NCBI RefSeq assembly: GCF_902459465.1
Contig: NC_047083.1
Location: 684,501 to 748,500 of the forward strand
Reading direction: 5' to 3'
From: Asterias rubens
Lineage: Eukaryota > Echinodermata > Asteroidea > Forcipulatida > Asteriidae
Length of the DNA: 64,000 nucleotides
The notes under the pieces are model-generated. The model did no database searches and had not been told where the DNA came from. It was given only the letters and a program-made list of their open reading frames with translations. Each line of letters starts with the position of its first letter. The first letter of the stretch is position 1. Shown here one piece after another: positions 33,781 to 44,173 of the stretch. Position numbers and translations under genes: made by a program.

Positions 33781-34499
33781 TAAGAAGATAATGATGTATA
33801 TTTGGTTTGCGGTAACACCACGTGTCGGGAGGAGCTTTGATCGTGGCTTTTTAGTCGTCCTGATAGCCGCTACAAACAGCGCCCTCTTGTGATTAACCTT
33901 CGCAATTTAGCCGAGTTATATAATGTGGGGGCGTTTTTCGTGGCCGAGTTGCAGAAGAATAACCGCGATCTAAGACTTGAATCAAGTCTATGGTCATGGA
34001 AGTATCGCAACTATAAAAAAAAAAAAAAAAAATGGTGTAGTTATGCGAACGAAACGAAATGACATTTGACAAATCAGGCCTGCAACAGTCTGTGACAAGT
34101 ACACACACTTTATTTGTAGATAAAAAAACAAAACAACGACCTTAGTATCTACTAATATTCTAGATGTGAATTTTGACATCTGCTTATTTTTAGGCGCATG
34201 AAGGCGCTTTCAACTGTTAATCTTCGTGCATAACAGCTGCAGTTATAATTAGCAACTTTGACTAGCAGTATGGTGGGTTTTTTTTGTTATCAATGGCCAA
34301 TATATAATAATGACCAAGGCCCCCCCCCCCATTATTGTTGTTTATTGGTTTATTTAAGAAAAGAAAGCTTTGCAGCCTTAAGGAGTCTGAATTGAGTTTT
34401 ATTTTAACATCATTAAGAAAGGCTTAACAAAAAATGAAACAAAAAAAGGGGGAAGGTACATACATTTGATAATCACTTTTAAAATAAATGGCAATACAA
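33781..34499. other. No gene recognised
   Basis: Contains an A run near 34016-34031 and a C11 run at 34320-34330. No motif-bearing frame was found. Confidence 0.35.
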
Positions 34500-35262
34500 A
34501 CTTGTTGGTTTGAAGCCTATATCAACTCCAGTGTGAACTAGACTTGTGGACAAGTCGTTAATGGTCTGCCGCAGTGAGATAATTTAGTTGTGGCAGTGCT
34601 CTTGCGAGATTACTGCTGATTGTCGACTTCTACTCCCCATTTAATGGGACCATAGTCGTGAGAGCAGTTGTCTCGCGGGGCCAGCAGTCTCGCGAGACAA
34701 CTGAGGAATCGCGAGGAGATTCTGAATAGAGTCGGAACGATATCACCGCGACAGACATTTAATGACTTTTCCACAAGTCTAGTGTGAACTGGCTGGTGGA
34801 TAGTCAGTTGAACTAGTCAGGAGACACAAACACATGCTTTCTCCTCGTCGCAGTGGACTGGTTGGCGCCCTTTAAATCTCTTTTCATGGACTCTCTGATG
34901 TATATTTATAAATACCTTTTTGAGAAAATGCTTTGCCACAAATGTCACAATTTAAAGCTCTTTCCCTTTGATGAGTTTCTAAAGATTTGCAAGGATGTAT
35001 ATGAAAAACTGTTTTACATGCCAACAATGGTTTGTGCCTAGAGTGCACAAGTAAATCAATTCTTTGTTCTTAAAGGTGGACACAATCTGGTCATTTAACG
35101 GACAGCTTTTTTAAGAGTTTGCTTTACTGAAATCAACGCAAACTACAGTAGTTTGTTTTCAGTGTGGATAAGTTAATACTGCTGGTGCTGGCACATTGTT
35201 TGCATCAGAGTAAAGGTTGCTCTAGAAATGTCACGAGAACAAGATCTCTCAAGTGAAAACAA
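34500..35262 (-). pseudogene. C2H2 zinc-finger relic F, nearly erased
   Basis: On the minus strand a readable finger half, [14 protein letters not shown], survives near 34930-34960. Scattered linker and helix pieces also remain: LTIHQPVHT near 34800, and HSRHKPLLACKTVF with SLETHQRE at about 34970-35040. Stops and frame changes lie between. A hairpin element sits within a linker at 34540-34780. This was a finger array like D and E and is long dead. Confidence 0.65.
34540..34780. mobile_element. 241-bp element with 10-bp target duplication
   Basis: Ends are AGACTTGTGGACAAGTC and the inverse GACTTTTCCACAAGTCT, followed by ATTAATG/CATTTAAT-like words. AGTGTGAACT flanks it exactly at 34530-34539 and 34781-34790. 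A 9-11 bp duplication suits Mutator-like elements; no transposase is present. Confidence 0.85.
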
Positions 35263-35740
35263 GCTGATTTTAAAGGAACACATTGCCTTGGATCGGACGA
35301 GTTGGTCTATAAAAAGCGTTTATAACCGTTTGTTTTAAAATGCATATAGTTAAAAAGATGTTTTAAAAGTAGAATATAATGATCCACCCAAGTATCGCTC
35401 AAAATTGCATGGTTGTCTTTTTACTTTGCGATCTAACACAGTTGGCCATTTATGGGAGTCAAAAATTTGACTGCCATAAATGACTGACCGTGTTAGTCGA
35501 CGAAGTAAGGAAAACCGTGCAATTTCGAGGCATGTTTGTGAGGATCTACTTTGATAACATCTTTCTACGCATATGCATTTTTTTTGTTAACGGTTACAAA
35601 CGCTTTTCAAAGACCAACTCGACAGATCCAAGGCAACGTGTTCCTTTAATACTGCTGGCACAGTGTTTGCATCAGAGTGAAGGTTACTCTAGAAATGTCA
35701 CGAGAACAAGTTCTCTCAAGTGAAAACAAGCTGATTTTAA
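35173..35740. repeat. Flanking direct repeats of about 95-101 bp around a MITE
   Basis: 35173-35273 and 35646-35740 are near-identical (TTAATACTGCTGG ... CAAGCTGATTTTAA). The second lacks 6 bases and has a few changes. Each begins and ends in TTAA, and the family 2 element fills the space between exactly. Confidence 0.85.
35270..35649. mobile_element. Family 2 MITE, complete (380 bp)
   Basis: TTAAAGGAACACATTGCC to GGCAACGTGTTCCTTTAA. The centre reads GGAGTCAAAAATTTGACTGCC, part of a long inverted repeat covering nearly the whole element. Confidence 0.92.
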
Positions 35741-35758
35741 AATTCAGGAGGAAGATTT

Positions 35759-36544
35759 CTACATCACAACAGAATGTTTTTCTGCAGTGTGTACTGCTGG
35801 ATGCAGTGTGTTATGATGATGGATCAGTTGGCTTTTGTAGATGAAGACTTTTCCACAAATGTCACAAATCATTGGATTCGTGTCAATGTAAATGTGGACA
35901 CACCGATGGCGTTTCAGTGTCAGCTTATGCGAGAAAGCTTTCCCACAGATATCACAAACAAACGGTTTCTCTCCAGTGTGGACACGCTGATGGCGAGTCA
36001 GGGAAGCTTTATTTCTGTAAGAACTTCCACAAATGTCACAAACAAATGGTTTCTCTCCAGTGTGGACTCTCTGATGGCTAGTTAAACTGTTTTTATGAGA
36101 AAACGCTTTTCCACAAACGTCGCAAACAAATGGTTTCTGCCCAGTGTGCTTACGCTGATGGATGGTCAAGGAATGTTTTTGTGAGAAGGCTTTCCCACAA
36201 ATGTCACAAACAAATGGCTTCTCTTTGGTGTGGACACGCTGATGGCGTGTCAGTGAACTGTTTAATGAGAAGGTCAGTCCACAAAGGTCACAAGTAAATG
36301 GTTTCTCTCCAGAGTGGATTCTCTGGTGGCGGACAAGGTTGTTTTTTGTTGGAAATGCCTGTCCACAAATGTCACAAACAAATGGTTTCTCTCCATTGTG
36401 AACTCTTAAGTGAGCTATTAAGTTGCCTTTATGAGAAAATGCTTGTCCACAAACGCAACAAGCAAATTGTGTCCTCCCAGTGTGGACACGCTGATGGGTG
36501 GTCTGGTGAGGAGCTCCCGAGAAGGATGCTGCACAGGTATCCAT
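35759..36544 (-). CDS. C2H2 zinc-finger protein D, 261 residues, eight good fingers
   Basis: The frame starts at the first ATG (36544, MDTCAASF) and ends AEKHSVVM. The first unit is degenerate (MDTCAASFSGAPHQTTHQRVH). Eight C2H2 units follow with all ligands, for example FACCVCGQAFSHKGNLIAH, FTCDLCGLTFSLNSSLTRH and last MICDICGKVFIYKSQLIHH, with a longer HNTLH ending. Linkers are TGEKPF-type except THIYIDTNPM-like spacing before the last finger. The reading frame continues upstream of the ATG to a TGA near 36640, through finger debris (KLRKHQGEKPFVCV). No acceptor or 5' exon of its own was found. It may be a separate gene, the lost C-terminal half of gene E, or an expressed fragment. DNA binding is inferred from family. 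Confidence 0.6.
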   Translation of the reverse strand: MDTCAASFSGAPHQTTHQRVHTGRTQFACCVCGQAFSHKGNLIAHLRVHNGEKPFVCDICGQAFPTKNNLVRHQRIHSGEKPFTCDLCGLTFSLNSSLTRHQRVHTKEKPFVCDICGKAFSQKHSLTIHQRKHTGQKPFVCDVCGKAFSHKNSLTSHQRVHTGEKPFVCDICGSSYRNKASLTRHQRVHTGEKPFVCDICGKAFSHKLTLKRHRCVHIYIDTNPMICDICGKVFIYKSQLIHHHNTLHPAVHTAEKHSVVM

Positions 36545-36737
36545 GGTAACACAGACAAATGGTTTCTCTCCTTGATGCTTTCTCAGTTTGTGTTTGTATC
36601 TTTTCTTTATTGTGGGAAGGCTTTTTCACAGACAGCAAAAATGCTTTCTCCCCAAAGGTACTTGGTGAAGAAAAGGTCAATTACCAAAAACGTAACAAAT
36701 GAATGTGTCCTGCTTTTCTTCCAAAAGTTTTTTTCCA
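36545..36737 (-). pseudogene. Decayed finger remnants between genes E and D
   Basis: After the TGA of E, the minus strand reads HSFVTFL.. and IFAVCEKAFPQ with a stop. After a frame change it reads KKRYKHKLRKHQGEKPFVC, which runs into D. These are two broken finger units in line with both arrays. Confidence 0.6.
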
Positions 36738-37928
36738 TCACTCTCCAGTGTGTAGCTTCTTATGGGCTTTTAGAGTGCCAGTACGAGAAAATCGTCTCCC
36801 ACATACGTCACAAACATTTGGCTTCTCTCCTGTGTGAGTACGCTGATGTTGCGTCAGAGTGTGTTTTTTAATGAAGGTTTTTCCACAGGTATAACAAGCA
36901 AAACGTCTCTCTCCACTGTGGACTCTTTTATGATTTTTGAGGGAGTCAGCACGGGAAAAGCCTTTCTCACAAATGTCACATTGAAATGGTTTCTCTCCAG
37001 TGTGAACTCGTTGGTGGTCTGTCAGGGTGGTTCTATGTGAGAAGGCTTTTCCACAAAGGTCACAAACGTATGGTCTCTCTCCAGTGTGGACCCGCAGATG
37101 GGAGGTCAGGCTACTCTTAAAAGAGAAAAGTTGCCCACATACATTACACTTGAATGGTGTTTCTCCAGTGTGGACTTTCTGATGACTTATAAGAGTGCTT
37201 TTCAGCGGGAAGGCTTTTCCACAAATGTCACAAACGAATGGTTTCTCTCCCGTGTGTGTTCTCTTATGTTGCTTCAAATTGAATTTATCACTGAATGCCC
37301 TTCCGCAAGAGTCACACGCAAAAGGTTTTTCGTGTGTGTGAACTCTTTGATGCCGCGATAAATTGCTATTGTTTGTAAAACCTCGACCACAAGTTTCACA
37401 GGCGAATGGTTTCTTTCCAGCGTGGATGAGTCGATGGTAGGTCAAGGTGTCCTTGGAAGTAAAGACTTGACCACAAACGCCACAAATAAATTGTTTCTGT
37501 ACAGTTTGAGTCGGCTGATGTTCTTCGAATGTGACTGTGTCCGCACAGGTTTTTCCACAAGTGTCAGATATTAATGGCTTACCACTAGGACGAAAACAAC
37601 TTGGACTCAAACTATTGCTTTCACTAACTTTGTTTTCACAAACTTTGTTTTCACTTATTATAATTTCACAAACTTTGTTTTCACTAATTATAATTTCACT
37701 AATTTTGTTTTCACTAACTTTGTTTTCACTAATTATAATTTTACTAATTTTGTTTTCACTAACTTTGTTTTCACTAATTATGATTTCACTTATTTTGTTT
37801 TCACTAATTTTGTTTTCACAAACTTTGTTTTCAATAATTTTGTTTTCACTAACTTTGTTTTCACTAACTTTGTTTTCACTAACTTCACTTGAATCAAGCT
37901 CTTTTTTAATGTCAGTGACGTGGTGCAT
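36738..37928 (-). CDS. C2H2 zinc-finger protein E with N-terminal SENK pentapeptide repeat, 396 residues
   Basis: The start is the ATG at 37928 (MHHVTDIKKELDSSEV). Residues 17-101 are 17 tandem five-residue units of SENKV/SENKI type, several changed to SEIII or CENKV. A degenerate unit follows (DTCGKTCADTVTFEEH), then nine C2H2 fingers with all ligands, from FICGVCGQVFTSKDTLTYH to NVCDVCGRRFSRTGTLKAH. It ends KKLHTGE at a TGA, exactly in a linker. The fingers imply nuclear DNA binding. The repeat looks disordered or coiled and matches no domain I know. The exon opens at a strong acceptor (TTCTTCTTTATCTGCAG, ending 38101). A donor at 38945/38944 (ACG/GTAAGT) marks a likely untranslated first exon. 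Its 5' untranslated segment is homologous to that of gene C. Confidence 0.92.
   Translation of the reverse strand: MHHVTDIKKELDSSEVSENKVSENKVSENKIIENKVCENKISENKISEIIISENKVSENKISKIIISENKVSENKISEIIISENKVCEIIISENKVCENKVSESNSLSPSCFRPSGKPLISDTCGKTCADTVTFEEHQPTQTVQKQFICGVCGQVFTSKDTLTYHRLIHAGKKPFACETCGRGFTNNSNLSRHQRVHTHEKPFACDSCGRAFSDKFNLKQHKRTHTGEKPFVCDICGKAFPLKSTLISHQKVHTGETPFKCNVCGQLFSFKSSLTSHLRVHTGERPYVCDLCGKAFSHRTTLTDHQRVHTGEKPFQCDICEKGFSRADSLKNHKRVHSGERRFACYTCGKTFIKKHTLTQHQRTHTGEKPNVCDVCGRRFSRTGTLKAHKKLHTGE
37626..37880 (-). repeat. 15-bp coding minisatellite (AGTGAAAACAAAGTT) in gene E
   Basis: Seventeen units in frame. Two main variants alternate irregularly: GAAAACAAA (ENK) and GAAATTATA (EII). 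No unit breaks the frame. The opposite strand gives a long leucine/serine-rich frame that is only a shadow. Confidence 0.95.
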
Positions 37929-38944
37929 TGTACAAAATTGTATTTTACTAAGCAGTAATTGCTTACTTTAGAAAGTCTCCACTCACAGACCAGCTCAGTG
38001 TTCTCAATGTTTGTGGTTATTACATGTAGATAAAATCTCAAAAGTGTCAAAGTTACTGGTGGTTGCGGAGGTCAAAGGTCACAGTGTTACACTGGTCTAT
38101 CTGCAGATAAAGAAGAAAAGAGAAAGTAAGCATCTTCAATAATACTGATAGCCCAAGCATTAACTATTAAATACTCAAGACGCTTGAACAACGAGAAACA
38201 TTTTAGGACAAGTTTTCGACATTTTGAACTATTTTAAGTCTACGACACCAATCTTTGCTTTGCCTCTTAAAATTGAGGTAAAGGGATTAGAATGAGATGA
38301 CTAGACAAGAACGATGTAAATGTCTATGTTAACTTAGACGTCTTATAGAGACTGAGAGCCTAGGCTAAGACTGTATAAAGAGAGCCAAGGTGGGCCAGCT
38401 CAACAGAAATTCAACACGGTTCAGTGAGACTGTTTGGTATGTTTACTCCTAAAACTATGAGGTCCGTTCCGCTATTGATAGCGGAACAAACCTCATCATA
38501 CACATATATAGGTAGGTATGGTACTTGGTAGTAGGAGTATCACTATAGTATCAGTACGTCTTTGGACTTTGTTGACATCATCATCAGATTTTTACTTTAT
38601 TTTTAGCTGAACATTTCTCCTTTTTATGAACGTATCTGACACAATTACCACTGTATCAATATTAACAAGAACGTACTGATAATAATAGTACGACTCACGG
38701 GACCTATAATATACATTTGTTGCGTCCCAATTTAATGTTGAAATGTAACGATATAGTGTTGCAGCAGAGCTGCTGTACAGCAACCCATTCTCTAATGTAA
38801 TATAATACAACTAACTAATTGGTTGGTACGTAGATCGTGCCGTTTAATTATGCTCAGACTAAAAAAGTAAAAGTACATTAACCTTAAATTTGAGGCTTAT
38901 CGTTTGAATATGATGTTGGTTCCAAGATAAGGATAACTACTTAC

Positions 38945-39080
38945 CGTTTGGTTCCCAAACTTAACTGTGAACAAAGGATAACGGGGTTTAAAAATTCAGG
39001 TTTTTGGCACAGGAACTGTGTGGTGTAAAAGCAGCAGTAAAGCGCCCTCTATATTTTGCTGTACAAAGCGCCCTCTTTGT
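38945..39080 (-). other. Probable untranslated first exon and promoter side of gene E
   Basis: The donor ACG/GTAAGTAG at 38945/38944 is the best in the area and faces the acceptor ending at 38101, giving an 844-bp intron. The exon's upper limit is a guess. Confidence 0.35.
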
Positions 39081-40086
39081 CCTACTAAACTCCGGATCCT
39101 TTTCCCTATTCGTTGAGAATGCCAGGGGATTTCTTTTCAGTTGCTCATTATTCAGAAACAGTCTTATACACAACAGACGTGTTAAGTCATATTTTACGAG
39201 AAAAAAAAGATGAAAGAAGAAGAAAAAGAACAGCTAAGAAAGAGGGGATGAACAGCAAACACCACAATCGTCCGATATAGATGAAATCTTCAAAAACCCT
39301 GCATGATCAGCGAGGGTATAAATAAGCACAACAAATAATGCTTACACCAGATTACCAGCCAAACTACCAAGTCACATGCCACCATTTTGGCACTGGTGTC
39401 CTGCTCATTTCTGCTTAGCAGAGAATGTGTCGACCAACAAATTTCTGCTTACGCAGCAGCTCTATGAACTTGTCTCTGCTGCTGGCTGGAGATCCTCCCC
39501 GAAATGACCATATTTGGTGTGGACCAACTGGCCCGGGAGAGATAGATGTTGTTTCACTAAAATAGTAATGATTTATTGTAAAAGAAGCTGAATTATTATA
39601 ACCTACAAAAGATCTTCTAACCAAAACTAATTATGGATTACAGCAGAAGCAGAATTATCTTTCAATTAAAAAAATCACCTATTTTCAGTTACATAGTTTT
39701 AACCTCTTCCTTTATGTTCTGTCGTAAACAAATAAATACATCAAAATATATGAACAGTAGCAGCTAGTGAATTATAGTTAATTAATTATTCACTAATATT
39801 CATAGCACAGTACGGCTACCGCTGGTAATTAATTATTTATACACAGGCAGGCCTGCAGATGAATATTCTAAGGTTAAATTATTCATGACACATGCTCAAG
39901 TAATAAGTAAACCAATGAAAATGAAACCGGAATATTTTGTCACGTTGATTAATAACTGCCAAAGTTTAAAACAAGTTACATGTAGACCTATTTTTATTGC
40001 CACCTAGAACATGCACATGTGTACACCCATACCATTCAGTTTATGTATTTATAAGTCATGTATTACAGACAAAATACATGCGAGTA
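39081..40086. other. No gene recognised
   Basis: Includes a fragment of the CTTAGCAG family at about 39360-39472 (GGCACTGGTGTCCTGCTCATTTCTGCTTAGCAG). The rest is AT-rich without motif-bearing frames. Confidence 0.35.
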
Positions 40087-40216
40087 AGGCCGTGTCCGAA
40101 ACGGCGACTTCGGCTACAGCTACGGCTAGATCGCGCGCGTCTGCTATTCTTCAACACTGGTAGACGCGCTGATCTAGACGTAGCTGTAGCTGAAGTCGTC
40201 GTTTCGGACACGGCCT
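40087..40216. mobile_element. 130-bp near-perfect hairpin element (AGGCCGTGTCCGAAACG ends)
   Basis: AGGCCGTGTCCGAAACGGCG at the left pairs with CGTCGTTTCGGACACGGCCT at the right. Pairing continues inward through CTACAGCTACG and GATC..GCGCG to a loop near 40145. The flank is TA, as in Tc1/mariner-type insertions. Confidence 0.85.
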
Positions 40217-40656
40217 AACACAATGATGTGTACATGCATAGAGCGTACATGTACACATCATGTACATTTGCATTAAAGTGCATGTGCATAAGTGTGTGTA
40301 GCAGCATGCAGCTAGCATTCTCTGTATACATGTATTCATTCATTGTCACATAACGACACCGTATAAACTATCCCACACACACGAACAATAAAAAACCGAC
40401 GGTAGACAGTTCTTTGATGCCCCATTCATAGGGGTCTTTGTACACCAATAAAGAACCTTTCGCTTGACTGTACAAGCCACGCATATAGCTGTGATTTAAA
40501 CACCCTGACATCAACAACACACAGCGGTGATTTTAACCCTCGACGATCGACACCGTGGAACGAATCTACCGTGCACGAGAAGGAAATTCTACGGGAGAGA
40601 TCGAAGCGATTTCCCCCCTACCCAGGCTTCATACATCCGCTCCATTCGGAACCAAG

Positions 40657-40737
40657 ATGTGTTGTTCTTGCGATGCCGGCACTGCAGTGTTTTGCTGTAA
40701 ATATATACTAGTTGTAACCACGTGCATAAGCAATTTG
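40657..40737 (+). CDS. Possible first coding exon of a tetraspanin-like gene
   Basis: ATG at 40657 (context ACCAAGATGT) opens 27 codons with CCSCDAG, a CCKY pair and a hydrophobic stretch ILVVTTCISNL, ending at a phase-0 donor (TTG/GTGAGT at 40738). Cysteines followed by KY and the start of a membrane segment, cut by a phase-0 intron, are what the two tetraspanins in this window show (6350-6433 and 57749-57814). The fit is looser: there is no asparagine seven residues after the lysine, and one extra residue before the intron. The 150 bases upstream are richer in CpG and look like an untranslated leader. No second exon was found in the window, so this is a hypothesis. Confidence 0.35.
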
Positions 40738-41322
40738 GTGAGTATATTTTGTGTGTGAAATACTCAATCCACAATGCAGTTTTAAGAAATAATGTCATCT
40801 ATCCGGAAATAAGATGTTGTGTTTATTTATAAAATTCTGTCTTTTCCTCGTGCATGCGTGACCTCTGTCTGTGTGGGTGATGGATGACGTTTGCCAAAAC
40901 ATTGAATGAGGATGCAAAATATTAAATTTATTTCTCTGTTTAATCACACTGATTCAGCTGTCATTATGTCTTTTAAGAGAAAGAAAAACAAGCATAATGA
41001 AAAGCCATTGTCCTGGAACAATTTAACAAATCAATACTTTCCTGTATGATGGAAATTAATTAATACATAATGCAAGGTTAAAGGATAGATTATGCAAAAA
41101 GAGTAAAGTGTGGAACGCGTGGGACGGTCGATTTACCGTTGATTTCAGAACAAGAAAAATTAATACCAGAAGGGAATAAAACATTAGGTTTTATTTTGGC
41201 ACCATCTATGTTCAAATTGTCCATTTTAGTTTAAATTAAACTAGAATTTCTCGATAAATGTTAAAAACGCAACCCAGTCTTGTGAACACATACCCTGTGA
41301 CCTGTGTCTTGTGTAAACTAAA

Positions 41323-41356
<34 letters not shown>

Positions 41357-43279
41357 TTTTGGGGGGGGGGGGTAATATCTTTAAAAAGTTTCCCCCGAAT
41401 CATGCTTCCTGATTGTGTGCATTAACTTTTTTCTACATCGGCTACAAGTGTTATAAAACTTTAAAATAATGTGATTTGGGGGTGAAAATTTGAAATAATA
41501 TTTTTATAAACTCGCCCCACACGTGGAATGCATGTTGTTGAAAGAGACTGTTTACATTGGCTTCAACAAGTCTCACCTAGACATTATTTACACATCTTGC
41601 ACCCGCATTATAACAGACTTTATCTGTACAAAGTAAACACAAAGAGACGCGTGCATGTGTGTAGACTGCGACAGTTTGGGTAAAAATTAAAAAAATAGTG
41701 AGTGACCTAAAACAGGACTCATTGGAAATGCGTGTGCAGAGTCTAGCCTCTAATTTTTATTAGCATAAATCGTCGCAGAAGACGCTTGAGAGACAATTAA
41801 TTATTACACATTCATACAATACAACGTGTGGTTATTATTACCCCCCCCCCCCCAAAAAAAAAAATAATAATAATAATAAAAAAATAAAAATACACATTCA
41901 TGAAATTATTCACTGTTCTGATATCGCGGCCAGTGACCAGAAATGATGTTCGTAGACTATAAATAACCGGACTGTTACCCCCCCCCCCCTTCCCCCATGT
42001 ATACACCCAAAACCAAATTGATAGTTGTGTCCACAATCTCAACATGGGTTATTTGTATACAAAACGAATGGTAATTCGTGGTGAAAATGAATAATTAATT
42101 TAGTACAAGTATAGTCTGAACCTAAATGTGCCATACATAGTTGTTATTATTACAAAATGCTAAGGGTACCATGTACAAGATGGCTGAATGCACTCGAGCT
42201 TCAAGACTCTATGGGATGAGGTCGTAACACTTGTCGTTGAGTGATTAGTGGCCTTTTGATAATGGAGGTATTTGGCTAAAACATAATCTGACATCTCGAA
42301 CCCGACCATGGTTAAATTTTGATTTTTTTTTTGGGGGGGGGGGGTGGCACTGTATCGTCTTTGCCCTTTCTCTATGGTTGCATATATACAAGCCCTGAAT
42401 GTCGTTCTTGAAGAGACGTAGCAATTTTCCTCCGGTATAAATGGGCATAATTGAGTATAATTTAAGTTTGCAGAGGGCATCATCACAGCAAAAACATTTA
42501 AGCACCATTGCTGTGGGTGGCGCGGGTGTGTTAGGCATGTGTATATGCAACTGAAGTATGTATACAGTGATGGAACATGTTGACCAAACATGACATTACG
42601 AACAACTGTAGCTCAGTGAATTATGCACAACACTGTAAATGGATTTTTTTACGTGGATTATGCCCGTCACGGAATGAAATAAGACACAGGGGCCCTCGGC
42701 GCTCTGTGACCCGGCGTCCTGCCGCGCCATTTGTCCCGGATAAGGCCGTTAGTCCACGCTCTGGCGGCCAATGGGGTTCAGAAGTGTAAATCCACGTCTG
42801 AGATTTGATATTGAGATTTTCTCTTTTTGGTGTTGCGGTGTGTGAATGTTAATTGTAAGAGTAAATGCCAAAATTGAATGTGGTTTTTCTTAAAGAGCCA
42901 ATGCCAATTAAAGTCTAAAGCAATTATGTGCACATTATTGGTTGTGTAAGTTTTTATGACTAAGTTTTTATGATTGAAATGTTTTTGTTTGCCACATCGA
43001 ATGTAATAATTCTTAATTTTAAAACAACAATGAATAATGAATAATATTTTCCCCAATTCGAAAAAATTACGTATCATTCGTTCATAATAAGTTGTTAACC
43101 GCAGTTCTTTTTAGAACCAACACTGCTCAAAAAAGATGCACACAATATGATGATACCACAAACCTCACCTAACTAAAAAAAGTAACTAAGTATACTCCCA
43201 CCCCATGCAAAGTTTCAAATCCTACTGATAAGTTTTTACAAACAAGATGATAGTCTAAACTCTTTTCCAACGCGTCCCT
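40738..43279. other. No gene recognised; several homopolymer junction tracts
   Basis: Tracts lie at 41339-41372 (T22 then G12, preceded by (TA)n), 41841-41864 (C13 then A11), 41978-41989 (C12) and 42323-42344 (T10 then G12). The open frames here cross these tracts or are short. Confidence 0.4.
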
Positions 43280-43670
43280 TTAAAGGAACACGTTGCCTTG
43301 GATCGGACTAGTTGGTCTATAAAAAGCGTTTGCAACCGTTTGTTATGAAATGCATATGGTTAGAAAGATGTTTGAAAAGTAGAATATAGTGATCCACACA
43401 AGTATCACTAAAAATTGCGTGGTTTTCCTTTTACGTCGCGAACTAACACGGTCGGCCATTTATGGGAGTCAAAAATTTGACTCCCATAAATGGCCGACCG
43501 TGTTAGTCGACGAGGTAAAAAGAAAACCACGCAATTTCGAGGCATGTTTGTGTGGATCATTGTATTCTACTTTTACAACATCTTTCTACCCATATGCATT
43601 TTATAACAAACGGTTACAGAACACTTTTCAAAGACCAACTCGACCCATCCAAGACAACGTGTTCCTTTAA
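43280..43670. mobile_element. Family 2 MITE, complete reference-quality copy (391 bp)
   Basis: TTAA at both ends, then AGGAACACGTTGCCTTGG at the left and CAAGACAACGTGTTCC at the right. The centre is GGAGTCAAAAATTTGACTCC within CGGTCGGCCATTTATGG inverted arms. Almost the entire element is one hairpin. Confidence 0.95.
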
Positions 43671-44173
43671 AGATGGCCAAACCGTGGGATAGAGCTATTC
43701 GGTAAGAAACCCCTGTGAACCTGTCCCATGTAATTGTATCAACTACTCCAGTCTTATGACAGGTTTCTTTCTGTGGTGCTGCAATGTTAGCATATGTAGT
43801 TCTTGCAGTTCAATGAAACGTCTTTGGCAGGCTTTGTTTGTGCTGTTATGGGTTTATGGGTCGGCGGTGACAGGTGCGAAAGTTTATGTTGGAAGTGTCG
43901 GCCTGTATCTACATGTTGAGTTACAGTAACTCAAGTGTTCGTTCGTTGTTTTGTTTGCTGTTTAGATGATCTTCCCGTCAAGGGAACTCGGCAAACTCCC
44001 ACACAAGGGAATATATGCACCAAGCTGGCATCATGCATTCTCTCTCGTACATTCTTATTATACAAACATTGGTTTATCTCTGTCCTTAGTCTATGGTTTA
44101 ACGTCTTGCAAATCAAGAAACCGTTATTAAAAAAACTAGACGACAATATTCAATGTGATATCAGCGTTTTAAC

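Noticed and set aside
37531-37971. Plus-strand leucine/serine/isoleucine-rich frame of 146 codons, resembling a membrane protein
   Set aside because: Antisense of the 15-bp SENK repeat of gene E; the hydrophobicity comes from TTTTCACTAA-type repeats.
41812-42591. Minus-strand frames with GGGG, PPPP and FFII runs
   Set aside because: They arise from homopolymer tracts; no motif and no splice support.
43389-43670. Plus-strand 93-codon frame
   Set aside because: Lies wholly within a family 2 MITE hairpin; other copies do not keep the frame.
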